From an uncultured Lutibacter sp. (GTDB lineage: Bacteria; Bacteroidota; Bacteroidia; Flavobacteriales; Flavobacteriaceae), in NCBI RefSeq assembly GCF_947495725.1, contig NZ_CANLZZ010000002.1:62001-126000 (forward strand): a stretch of DNA of 64,000 bases. Direction: 5' to 3'. A model generated the notes under the pieces. That model did not search any database, had not been told where the DNA came from, and worked only from the letters and a program-made list of their open reading frames with translations. The translations under genes were made by a program, and so were the position numbers. Within the stretch, counting starts at the first letter, position 1. Every line of letters begins with the position of its first letter. Shown piece after piece: positions 37,458 through 45,656 of this stretch.

Positions 37458-38807
37458 TTATCCTATTTCTTTTAACATTAAGTCTAAGCCTTTTCTAATA
37501 ATTTCTTGATGTGGTTGTTTAGAAATACAAACAAACTCAGTTAAGGCAAAATCTTCAGGTGCAACTTCGTACATTCCTAAAGCTTCCATCTCATCAAGAT
37601 CACTATACATACAAGCTTTTAAAATTTGCATAGGGAATATATCTAAAGGAAAAACTTCCTCATATTGACCCGTAACAACAAATGCTCTATGCTCACCGTT
37701 TGTGTTGGTGTTTAAATTGTATTTTTTCTTTGGAGATAACCAAGAAAAAGTTAATGCTCTTGTAGTAGATATTTTTTTGAAAACCGGAGTTGTCCATCCA
37801 AATAATTCGTAATCATTTCCTTCAGGAATAACTGTTACAATATTATCGTAAAAACCTAAAGCTCCTTTAGATGTTTGTGCTTTACCAGTTAAAATATTTC
37901 CGCTAATGATTCTATTTGTTTTATCTTTTAATTTACCTTTTGTAATTGAATCAATACTAGCTCCAATTTTTGTGGTATAATACTGTGGATCTTTAACAGA
38001 AGAACCAGCTAATGCAATAATACGTTCTGCATTAAATTTACCAGTTAAAAGTAATTCACCAATAATTACCAAATCTTGAGGTGTTACTATCCAAACTACT
38101 TCGCCTTTATTAATAGGATCAATTTTAGCAATTTGCGTTCCAACATTACCAGATGGGTGTGGCCCCGATACTTTATGAACTGTACAATTGTTTAAGCCTT
38201 CTAGTGGAGATTTCCCCTCCTTACCAACAGAAACATGAACTGATCCACTTGTAAGTTTACTAATTGCTGTAATTGCAGCTTGTAACTCTTTTTCTTTACC
38301 GTTCAATACATAATTGTAATTGGCGGCTAAAGGAGCACTTGAATGACCAGAAATAAAAATTGCTTTTGGTGATTTTGCAACATTAGCTACTACATCATAA
38401 GGTCTTTGTTTTATAAATGGCCAACAGCCACTTGCTAACAAATGAGCCTTAACTTCTTCTCCGTTCATTTCATTTGGATTTTTGGTTCCAAAATCTTTGA
38501 ATTGTTGAGATGATTCAGCGCTAACTTTAAGTTCTAAAATTTTTCTCTTCTCACCACGAATAATATCAACCAATTCACCACTTACGGGTGAAACAAATTT
38601 CATGTCTTCATTAGCTTTATTGTAAAAAAGGGCTTCTCCAGCTTTTACTTTTTCGCCAACTTTAACTGATAATTTTGGGATAATTGAGTGGAAATCTTCA
38701 GGTTTTATAGTATATATACTACTAGATGAAGCATCATTGGTAACCTTTTCAGCTTTACCTTTTAGCTTTATATCTAAACCTTTTTTAATACGGATGTCCT
38801 GTGACAT
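37458..38807 (-). CDS. nqrA: Na+-translocating NADH:quinone reductase subunit A
   Basis: A 449-residue peripheral cytoplasmic subunit and the first gene of the operon. It opens IRIKKGLDIKLKGKAEK, with an RnfC/NqrA barrel-sandwich-like segment (PKLSVKVGEKVKAGEALFYNKANEDMKFVSPVSGELVDIIRGEKR) and a C-terminal NqrA domain (MQILKACMYSDLDEMEALGMYEVAPEDFALTEFVC). It contributes to ubiquinone or menaquinone binding. A TACTTTTG -7 element lies 36 bp upstream. Confidence 0.97.
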   Translation of the reverse strand: MSQDIRIKKGLDIKLKGKAEKVTNDASSSSIYTIKPEDFHSIIPKLSVKVGEKVKAGEALFYNKANEDMKFVSPVSGELVDIIRGEKRKILELKVSAESSQQFKDFGTKNPNEMNGEEVKAHLLASGCWPFIKQRPYDVVANVAKSPKAIFISGHSSAPLAANYNYVLNGKEKELQAAITAISKLTSGSVHVSVGKEGKSPLEGLNNCTVHKVSGPHPSGNVGTQIAKIDPINKGEVVWIVTPQDLVIIGELLLTGKFNAERIIALAGSSVKDPQYYTTKIGASIDSITKGKLKDKTNRIISGNILTGKAQTSKGALGFYDNIVTVIPEGNDYELFGWTTPVFKKISTTRALTFSWLSPKKKYNLNTNTNGEHRAFVVTGQYEEVFPLDIFPMQILKACMYSDLDEMEALGMYEVAPEDFALTEFVCISKQPHQEIIRKGLDLMLKEIG

Positions 38808-38842
38808 ATTTTAAGTTTATTTAAAAGTCTTTAAAAACGGTG

Positions 38843-38850
38843 CAAAAGTA
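38843..38850 (-). promoter_or_regulatory. -7 element of the nqr operon
   Basis: TACTTTTG on the minus strand matches TAnnTTTG. No TTTG is seen at the usual -33 position. Confidence 0.55.
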
Positions 38851-38904
38851 AGAATTTCTACCTTAATTTTGAGGTTTTTATATTTTTTTTACGAAACCGT
38901 ATGT

Positions 38905-38912
38905 TACTTTTG
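38905..38912 (+). promoter_or_regulatory. -7 element of the T9SS plug-domain gene
   Basis: TACTTTTG on the plus strand, with TTTT at 38883-38886 near the expected -33 position. It is 83 bp before the TTG start codon and is separate from the divergent nqr element. Confidence 0.5.
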
Positions 38913-38994
38913 TGTACGAAAACGTTGTAATTAGAATTACATTCCTATTTTTGGTATAAAATTTGAATTGTATAAACCCTAAATTTTATTAAAA

Positions 38995-40239
38995 TTGAAA
39001 CATTTTTTTCTCTTTCTTTTATTCTTTTGTTCTTTTTTTGATGCTTTTTCGCAAAGAGAAGTAGTTGATTCTGAAAATATTAAAACAATTATTTTAAGAT
39101 CTGCAACAACAAATTTATATGCACCAATTGTTCGTTTAAATGATAGGTTAACACTTAGTTTTGACGATTTAAATGCTGATGAACACAATTATACCTATAA
39201 AATAGAACATTGTGATTACAATTGGAACCTTTCTAATCTTCTGGATTCGGAATTTGTGGATGGATATGCGGAGGATAGAATTAGAGATTTTGAAAACTCT
39301 TTCAATACGCTTCAACCTTATACAAATTATTCGTTAACTATTCCAAATGAAAATACAAGATTAAAAATTTCTGGTAATTACATTATTTCGGTTTTAAATG
39401 AAGATGAAGATGTAGTTTTTCAACGAAAATTTGTTGTTTATGAATCGAAGGTTACTGTTGGTGTATCGGTTTATAAAAGTAGAGATATTTCAACAATAAA
39501 TACAACTCAGTCTGTAGAGTTTATCATAAATCATCCCGATTTTAGAATTAACAATCCAAAGGCTGAAATTCTACCAGTTGTACTGCAAAATAATAATTGG
39601 CAAACTGCAATAGAAGGTTTAAAACCTCAATTTTATAGAGGTACACAACTAATTTACAAATACAATAAGGAAACAAATTTTTTAGCAGGAAACGAATTTC
39701 TTTATTTCGATACAAAATCTATTAGAAATACAACACTAAACATTGCTAAAGTTGAACTTGGTACAGAGCTTTACCATGCATATTTGTATACGAACGAAGA
39801 GCGAATTGATAACCCATATACCTTATTCGAAGATATTAATGGAAACTTTGTAATTAGAACCTTAGATGGACAAAACAGTAATGTTGATGCCGATTATGGT
39901 TGGGTTCATTTTAATTTAAGTTGCCTAGAAAATTTAGATGGAAAGGATATTTACATCCATGGAAGTTTTAATAATTGGAAGTTAAATGAAACTAACAAAT
40001 TAATTTATAATACCGAAACGGGTTTATATGATGGTAAGTTGCTTTTAAAGCAAGGTTTTTATAATTATCAATATGTTACAAAAAATGAAGAAGGCATAAT
40101 TAGTAACAGTGATATTGATGGGTCATTTTATCAAACTGAAAATGATTATACCGTACTAGTTTATTATAAAAAATTTGGGGCAAGGTACACTAGAGTTATT
40201 GGAGTTGGCTTTGGAAGTTCTAAAAAACTAAACAATTAA
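38995..40239 (+). CDS. type IX secretion system plug-domain protein (formerly DUF5103)
   Basis: A 414-residue exported protein with a TTG start. The signal peptide (KHFFLFLLFFCSFFDAFSQ) begins immediately after TTG, an in-frame stop lies 15 bp upstream and no ATG is available. The mature protein has TNLYAPIVRLNDRLTLSFDDLNADEHNYTYKIEHCDYNWNLSNLLDSEFVDGYAEDRIRDFENSFNT, the signature of the family whose F. johnsoniae member plugs the SprA translocon pore on the periplasmic side. A C-terminal segment (GSFNNWKLNETNKLIYN, GLYDGKLLLKQGFYNYQY) resembles a carbohydrate-binding-module-48-like sandwich. Membership of the secretion machine is inferred from the family. Confidence 0.85.
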   Translation: MKHFFLFLLFFCSFFDAFSQREVVDSENIKTIILRSATTNLYAPIVRLNDRLTLSFDDLNADEHNYTYKIEHCDYNWNLSNLLDSEFVDGYAEDRIRDFENSFNTLQPYTNYSLTIPNENTRLKISGNYIISVLNEDEDVVFQRKFVVYESKVTVGVSVYKSRDISTINTTQSVEFIINHPDFRINNPKAEILPVVLQNNNWQTAIEGLKPQFYRGTQLIYKYNKETNFLAGNEFLYFDTKSIRNTTLNIAKVELGTELYHAYLYTNEERIDNPYTLFEDINGNFVIRTLDGQNSNVDADYGWVHFNLSCLENLDGKDIYIHGSFNNWKLNETNKLIYNTETGLYDGKLLLKQGFYNYQYVTKNEEGIISNSDIDGSFYQTENDYTVLVYYKKFGARYTRVIGVGFGSSKKLNN

Positions 40240-40260
40240 TTAATAATTTAAGAAATTTAG

Positions 40261-40268
40261 TATCTTTG
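40261..40268 (+). promoter_or_regulatory. -7 element of apaG
   Basis: TATCTTTG matches TAnnTTTG, 24 bp before the start codon. Confidence 0.5.
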
Positions 40269-40292
40269 AAATAAACATAATACTAAGTTGTT

Positions 40293-40679
40293 ATGGTACA
40301 ACAAGTAACAAATGGAATAAAAGTTTCGGTTATTTCTAATTTCGAAGGCACACGTTATCGAAATTACAAGTTGTATTATGTCTTTAGTTACCAGGTTTCA
40401 ATTGAGAATCAAAGCAATGAAACGGTTCAATTATTAGAACGTCATTGGAAAATATTCGATTCATTAAACAATACCGAAATTGTTGAGGGAGCAGGAGTTA
40501 TTGGTAAAAAACCAATTATAAAACCTTCAGAAATTCACACCTACAGTTCAAATTGTTTTTTAACTTCTGCCATTGGCTCTATGAAGGGATATTACAATAT
40601 GATTAATTTTACAACTTCGAAAAATTTTAAAGTTTTTATACCTACATTTCAATTAATGGTTCCAAATATTAGTAATTAA
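40293..40679 (+). CDS. apaG: ApaG family protein
   Basis: A 128-residue single beta-sandwich (fibronectin-III-like) protein. Conserved parts are VQLLERHWKIFDSLNNTEIVEGAGVIGKKPIIKPSEIHTYSSNCFLTSAIGSMKGYYNM. The family is linked to Co2+ resistance and Mg2+ efflux in enterobacteria, but its biochemical role is not established. It is 4 bp upstream of the DUF3667 gene and probably cotranscribed. Confidence 0.93.
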   Translation: MVQQVTNGIKVSVISNFEGTRYRNYKLYYVFSYQVSIENQSNETVQLLERHWKIFDSLNNTEIVEGAGVIGKKPIIKPSEIHTYSSNCFLTSAIGSMKGYYNMINFTTSKNFKVFIPTFQLMVPNISN

Positions 40680-40683
40680 TATT

Positions 40684-41844
40684 ATGAAATTTTCATTAAT
40701 AAAATTTAAACCCAAAACAAAACAAGTTAAAGGTTTGGAGTGTTTAAATTGTGAGATGCCATTAAATGGAAGTGAAAATTTTTGTTCATACTGCGGACAA
40801 AAAAACGCAACTAATAAACTATCTTTTGGAAATTTTTTAAATAGTCTTTTTTCGGGTTTTTTATCGTACGATTCTAGGTTTTGGAGAACATTTATACCTC
40901 TGTTAACAAAACCAGGTAAAGTGTCTAAAGATTTTATTGAAGGAAAACGAGCAAGATTTGTTAATCCATTTCAATTATATTTAAATGTATCAATTGTTTT
41001 CTTTTTAGTGTTAGGGATTTCTAATAAAATTGATTCTAATACAATTAATAAAGAAATTGCAAAAACAACAAAAAGTTTAGATTCATTGTCCGAAGTAAAT
41101 AAGAAGCAATTGGATTCTATAATTAGCGACGCGAAAACAAAAGAACTTGATCAATTGCCAAAAGATTCTGCTAAAGCAAAAGTAATCTCAACTTTAGGAA
41201 CCATAATTAATTTAAATGAAACCAAAAATGAAAAACGAAAAAAAGATTATATATATAATATAAATTCTGACACTGTTAAAAAAATAAACATGTTTAACAG
41301 AATGAATGATTTTTACCATTTTCATAAGAAAAATCCAAAACTTTCTAGCCTACAAATTTTAGACAGTTTAGGTTATAAAAAAACTTTTTGGAATAAGTTT
41401 TATATTCAGCAGGTTTTGAATATGGAAAAAAACTATAAAACAATTAAAGAAGATGGAGGGCGTACTTATTTTAAAAAATTGACATCCTATATTTCAGTTT
41501 CATTATTTATTTTTCTTCCGGTATTTACACTGTTTTTACGATTAATTTATATAAGACGAAAGTTTACATATATGGAACATCTAGTTTTTGTTTTTAATAC
41601 ACAAACAGTATTTTTCTTATTGCTAACAATATTCTATTTGTGTAACTTATTTGTAAATATGGACAACATTGGTTGGGTTTTTACCTTATTGTTTCTTTTT
41701 TATCTCTACAAAGCAATGCGCTATTTTTACGAGCAAGAAAGGGCTAAAACTTTAATAAAATTAACTTTATTAAATAGTTATTATTTATTTTTAGGAATGA
41801 TTGGCTTTATAATTGTAGCAGTTATTTCTTTTACTTTTGGTTAG
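40684..41844 (+). CDS. DUF3667 family zinc-ribbon membrane protein
   Basis: A 386-residue protein with an N-terminal zinc ribbon (CLNCEMPLNGSENFCSYCGQ, four Cys at about 20-39). The DUF3667 signature SYDSRFWRTFIPLLTKPGKVSKDFIEGKRARFVNPFQLYL follows. A soluble charged insert (about 115-250) precedes four C-terminal membrane helices (about 265-380). The family is common in Bacteroidota and has no known function. Its 3' end overlaps the convergent NRDE gene by 14 bp. Confidence 0.87.
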   Translation: MKFSLIKFKPKTKQVKGLECLNCEMPLNGSENFCSYCGQKNATNKLSFGNFLNSLFSGFLSYDSRFWRTFIPLLTKPGKVSKDFIEGKRARFVNPFQLYLNVSIVFFLVLGISNKIDSNTINKEIAKTTKSLDSLSEVNKKQLDSIISDAKTKELDQLPKDSAKAKVISTLGTIINLNETKNEKRKKDYIYNINSDTVKKINMFNRMNDFYHFHKKNPKLSSLQILDSLGYKKTFWNKFYIQQVLNMEKNYKTIKEDGGRTYFKKLTSYISVSLFIFLPVFTLFLRLIYIRRKFTYMEHLVFVFNTQTVFFLLLTIFYLCNLFVNMDNIGWVFTLLFLFYLYKAMRYFYEQERAKTLIKLTLLNSYYLFLGMIGFIIVAVISFTFG

Positions 41845-42541
41845 TGTTTATTATTTTTTTTGTTGAGTGAACTAAGTCTTCATAATTAATTTCTAAAGCA
41901 TTATTTTTCATTTTTACAGATGTAATACTCACAGTTTCTACATAGGAACGTTTCATATAAATTGATTGTTCCAGATCACCAATTTTTGAATGATGGAATT
42001 TTAAAATAGATGTTGTGCTAAAATCACCTTTTAATAGCCAATTATTAAACCAAGTAATTCTGAGTGCTTTCGATTCTGAATTATACAAAGTTGAAGAAGA
42101 CCAAATTTTAGGTTCGTTTTTAAGTTTCGTAATATGTTTTTGGTTTCCATCCCAAATTAGTTCGTACAACTTTAAATCATCTTCATTCCAATCAACTATA
42201 ACAATGGTAAATGGTTCAATGTTAGTTAAATCTAATTTATAAATATATAGTTCAAAATTATCTTGAACTAAAATATCTTTTGCAATAACACCTCTACTTT
42301 TTTTGTATGGCGCTTTTCTTGAATGTTTAACAAAGGCTCCATTTAATAAACAAATCAACCGTTGCTTTGAACTTGTTCCAATCCAAGTACCACCAGCAAT
42401 TTTATCTTTTGGATATATTAATTCTACACCATTTTCTAAATATTTTTCTGGAGGAAGGGTTTCTCTCAGTTTTGATTCATCTCTATTAGATGTTAAAACA
42501 AATCCCTTATTTAGCAATGGAATGAAGGTAACGGTGCACAT
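41831..42541 (-). CDS. NRDE (TANGO2-like) family protein
   Basis: A 236-residue protein with the diagnostic N-terminus MCTVTFIPLLNKGFVLTSNRDE, where Cys2 could become an N-terminal nucleophile after Met removal, followed by DKIAGGTWIGTS and LLNGAF. Eukaryotic TANGO2 relatives are linked to heme or lipid handling. The bacterial role is unknown. It is convergent with DUF3667 and divergent from pruA. Confidence 0.85.
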   Translation of the reverse strand: MCTVTFIPLLNKGFVLTSNRDESKLRETLPPEKYLENGVELIYPKDKIAGGTWIGTSSKQRLICLLNGAFVKHSRKAPYKKSRGVIAKDILVQDNFELYIYKLDLTNIEPFTIVIVDWNEDDLKLYELIWDGNQKHITKLKNEPKIWSSSTLYNSESKALRITWFNNWLLKGDFSTTSILKFHHSKIGDLEQSIYMKRSYVETVSITSVKMKNNALEINYEDLVHSTKKIINTNQK

Positions 42542-42600
42542 ACTATCAAAATTTGATTAATCAGTATCAGTATTCAAAAAAAAAATACGATACTATTTTG

Positions 42601-42608
42601 TAACTTTG
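42601..42608 (+). promoter_or_regulatory. -7 element of pruA
   Basis: TAACTTTG matches TAnnTTTG, 40 bp before the start codon. Confidence 0.55.
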
Positions 42609-42648
42609 TAGGCAAATTTAAACTAAAAATTTATAAAATAATATTAAT

Positions 42649-44274
42649 ATGGCTTCAGGATTTTATAATGTACCAAAGGTAGTAAATGAACCAGTAAAAT
42701 CTTACGCTCCGGGATCACCAGAACGTAAACTTATATTGGATACTTACAAGAAAATGTATAATGAAAAGGTTGATATCCCTTTTTATATAGGAGGAAAGGA
42801 ATATAGAACTGGAAATACTGTAGATATTCACCCACCACATGACCATAAGCATTGTGTAGGTCAATACCATACAGCAGATAAAGAGCATATTGAATTAGCT
42901 GTTGAAAAAGCTGCAGAAGCGCGTGTAAAATGGGCAGCAACAAGTTGGGAGCATAGAGCTGCTATATTTTTAAAAGCTGCAGATTTATTGGCCGGACCTT
43001 TTAGATACAAAATGAATGCGGCAACTATGATTGCGCAGTCTAAAAATGTTTTTCAGGCCGAAATTGATTCAGCTTGTGAGTTAATTGACTTTTTACGTTT
43101 TAACGTACAGTTTATGACCGAAATTTATAGCAACCAGCCACAATCTTCACCGGGAATATGGAACCGTACGGAATATCGTCCATTAGAAGGTTTTGTATAT
43201 GCAATTACTCCATTTAATTTTACAGCAATTGCTGGTAATTTACCTGCTGCACCTGCTTTAATGGGTAATGTTATTATTTGGAAACCTGCACAGTCTCAAG
43301 TATATTCGGCTCAAGTAATTATGGAATTATTTAAAGCTGCTGGATTACCTGATGGTGTTATAAATATGGTTACAGGAAACTCAGGAATGATTACTGATGT
43401 TTTATTAAATAGTCCTGACTTTTCGGGAGTGCATTTTACAGGTTCAACGCCTGTATTTAATAGTTTTTGGGAAACTATTGGTAAAAATATGTCTACCTAT
43501 AAAACATATCCAAGAATTGTTGGAGAAACAGGTGGGAAGGATTTTATTTGGGCACATCCAAGTTCTAACCCGCAAGAAGTTGCAACTGCAATTTCAAGAG
43601 GAGCATTTGAGTACCAAGGTCAAAAGTGTTCTGCAGCATCAAGAGCATATTTGCCAAAAAGTTTGTGGCCAGCAATTAAAGAATCTGTTATAAAAGATGT
43701 AAAATCTTTTAAAATGGGTTCTCCTCAAGATACATCAAATTTTATTAATGCCGTAATTGATAACAGAGCATTTAAAAAATTATCTGGTTATTTAGAACAA
43801 GCTAAAAAAGATGCTGATGCAGAAATTATTGTAGGTGGTGGTTACGACGATTCTGTAGGGTACTTTATTGAGCCAACAATAATTGTTACTACAAACCCTA
43901 TGTACGAAACAATGTGTACTGAGTTGTTTGGTCCAATTATTACAATTTATATTTATGAAGATGAAAATTGGATGGAAACGTTAGATTTAGTTGATAAAAC
44001 GGGAGAATTCGCTTTAACTGGAGCAATTTTTAGTGGAGATCGTTATGTAATTGATATAGCAACTGATAAATTAGAAAATGCAGCTGGTAATTTTTATATA
44101 AATGATAAACCAACGGGAGCCGTTGTTGGGCAGCAACCATTTGGTGGAGCAAGAGGATCAGGAACTAACGATAAAGCAGGTTCAATTTATAACTTAATTC
44201 GTTGGGTAAGTAACAGAACTATTAAAGAAACTTTTGTGCCTCCAACCGATTATAGATATCCTTTTTTAGGTTAA
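42649..44274 (+). CDS. pruA: L-glutamate gamma-semialdehyde dehydrogenase
   Basis: A 541-residue aldehyde dehydrogenase that oxidises glutamate semialdehyde (from proline) to glutamate with NAD+. The catalytic cysteine is in YQGQKCSAASR and the glutamate in VGETGGKDF. GFVYAITPFNFTAIAGNLPAAPALMGN and HFTGSTPVF form the cofactor site. It is the stand-alone type without the proline dehydrogenase domain, and no putA-like gene is adjacent. A strong terminator follows. Confidence 0.96.
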   Translation: MASGFYNVPKVVNEPVKSYAPGSPERKLILDTYKKMYNEKVDIPFYIGGKEYRTGNTVDIHPPHDHKHCVGQYHTADKEHIELAVEKAAEARVKWAATSWEHRAAIFLKAADLLAGPFRYKMNAATMIAQSKNVFQAEIDSACELIDFLRFNVQFMTEIYSNQPQSSPGIWNRTEYRPLEGFVYAITPFNFTAIAGNLPAAPALMGNVIIWKPAQSQVYSAQVIMELFKAAGLPDGVINMVTGNSGMITDVLLNSPDFSGVHFTGSTPVFNSFWETIGKNMSTYKTYPRIVGETGGKDFIWAHPSSNPQEVATAISRGAFEYQGQKCSAASRAYLPKSLWPAIKESVIKDVKSFKMGSPQDTSNFINAVIDNRAFKKLSGYLEQAKKDADAEIIVGGGYDDSVGYFIEPTIIVTTNPMYETMCTELFGPIITIYIYEDENWMETLDLVDKTGEFALTGAIFSGDRYVIDIATDKLENAAGNFYINDKPTGAVVGQQPFGGARGSGTNDKAGSIYNLIRWVSNRTIKETFVPPTDYRYPFLG

Positions 44275-44308
44275 AAGCATAAATTGATTTAAAAAAACAT
44301 GTAAATGA

Positions 44309-44337
44309 AAAAGCGCTCCAACTGGAGCGCTTTTTTT
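44309..44337 (+). terminator. terminator after pruA
   Basis: A perfect 11-bp stem (AAAAGCGCTCC with GGAGCGCTTTT), AACT loop and T run. Confidence 0.9.
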
Positions 44338-44339
44338 AT

Positions 44340-44630
44340 TTTATTATCCGTTATTTTTCATTTTGGGAAATCGCGATAAAATTTTAAAATTAATATTTGG
44401 GGTTATGTATTAAAATTAAAACATTGTTCCGGATTAAAATAAAATTTGATTTCGGGGACAATAAAACTTCATTATATTGGGGTTAAGATATTTCTGAAAC
44501 AATGATATACTTTAAACTTTTCTATAATAAACTAAAATGTTGAACGAATTTAAACATTAATTTTTATAAAAATGTAACCAAGGTAACAGATCTAGTTTTT
44601 ATGATAAATTAATACATAAAAATAAATGCT
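44340..44630. other. AT-rich intergenic region with spaced G-runs
   Basis: No coding frame, tRNA or terminator is seen. Three GGGG runs stand out in AT-rich DNA (44399-44402, 44454-44457, 44479-44482), two of them within TTGGGGTTA. No further structure is apparent. Confidence 0.4.
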
Positions 44631-44810
44631 CTATCCTCCTTGTAATTTGTCAGCACCTGGTAATAATCCTATTAATTCTTGTGGGTTGTGAATAATTGTA
44701 GGCATATGTTGTGGACATATAAAAAATTCACTTTCTTGATAATAAAATTTAGTAACAGGTATTTCGGTTGATGGTTTTTTACAAACCAAACATTCTTTTG
44801 TAGTACTCAT
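44631..44810 (-). CDS. small CxxC/CxxH zinc-ribbon-like protein (59 aa)
   Basis: A complete 59-residue frame below common length cut-offs, read from ATG 44808-44810 to a TAG at 44631-44633. The protein opens MSTTKECLVCKKPSTEIPVT. CLVC is followed 20 residues later by CPQH, a C-x2-C...C-x2-H pattern suggesting one zinc ion. The end is HNPQELIGLLPGADKLQGG. The clean motif spacing, acidic and basic balance and preceding AT-rich promoter-like DNA support a real gene. It lies downstream of rsmG's 3' side and faces away from pruA's terminator. The function is unknown. Confidence 0.75.
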   Translation of the reverse strand: MSTTKECLVCKKPSTEIPVTKFYYQESEFFICPQHMPTIIHNPQELIGLLPGADKLQGG

Positions 44811-44877
44811 AATTATATTTTTTTATTTAAGACAAAATTATCTTTTAAATTTAAATAAAAAAATAACAAATGTCATA

Positions 44878-45504
44878 TTATCGTTTCTTTAAAGGAATAT
44901 GAACTACTTTTTTGGTTTCAAAAAAATCATCTTCAAAATAATCGGCTAAGTTATAAAGAGTTGCATTTTTAAAATTTGCCAATTCTTCTGTTAAATCACC
45001 TCCTTTTAAATATAAAATACCATTCTTTATATTGTGAAGTTGCTTTTTGGCAATTTTTTTTCGCACCCATTTAATAAAATCATCCATTTTTGTCACTGCT
45101 CTGCTAACTATAAAGTCGAATTCACCTTTAACTTTTTCCGCTCTAATTTGTTCGGCTTTTACATTTTTTAAACCTAGCTCATTAACAATTTCATTAACCA
45201 CTTTTATTTTTTTTCCAATAGAATCAACTAAATAAAAATTAGATTTTGGAAATAATATTGCCAAAGGAATTCCGGGGAATCCACCTCCAGTACCAACATC
45301 TAAAATGTTTGCCCCTGGTTTAAATTCTTGAACTTTGGCAATGCCTAATGAGTGCAATACGTGTTTTGTGTAAAGTTCATCTATATCCTTTCTAGAAATT
45401 ACATTAATTTGTGAATTCCAATCTTTATAAAGAGCTTCAAGCTTCGAAAATTGCTCAATTTGAATATCGGATAAATTAGAAAAATGACTTAAAATAGTTT
45501 CCAT
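44878..45504 (-). CDS. rsmG: 16S rRNA (guanine(527)-N7)-methyltransferase
   Basis: A 208-residue SAM-dependent methyltransferase. The SAM loop is ANILDVGTGGGFPGIPLAILFP. FYLVDSIGKKIKVVNEIV and FDFIVSRAVTKMDDFIKW are conserved, and the N-terminal SRKDIDELYTKHVLHSLG is characteristic. The length is normal. It methylates G527 in the 530 loop of 16S rRNA. Confidence 0.96.
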   Translation of the reverse strand: METILSHFSNLSDIQIEQFSKLEALYKDWNSQINVISRKDIDELYTKHVLHSLGIAKVQEFKPGANILDVGTGGGFPGIPLAILFPKSNFYLVDSIGKKIKVVNEIVNELGLKNVKAEQIRAEKVKGEFDFIVSRAVTKMDDFIKWVRKKIAKKQLHNIKNGILYLKGGDLTEELANFKNATLYNLADYFEDDFFETKKVVHIPLKKR

Positions 45505-45616
45505 TAGTTTGCTAAAATTATTAATTTGCTAAATTACTATTTCAAAAATTAAATTAACATCTTTTCAAAAATTGTTATATTTTTCCCAAAATTTCTTTAA
45601 GAAACTTAAATTGGCG

Positions 45617-45624
45617 TAATTTTG
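45617..45624 (+). promoter_or_regulatory. -7 element of the membrane desaturase gene
   Basis: TAATTTTG matches TAnnTTTG, 32 bp before the start codon, with a TTTC 21 bp upstream as a possible -33 element. Confidence 0.5.
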
Positions 45625-45656
45625 GCGCATATATTTTTTAATATATAATTAGTATC

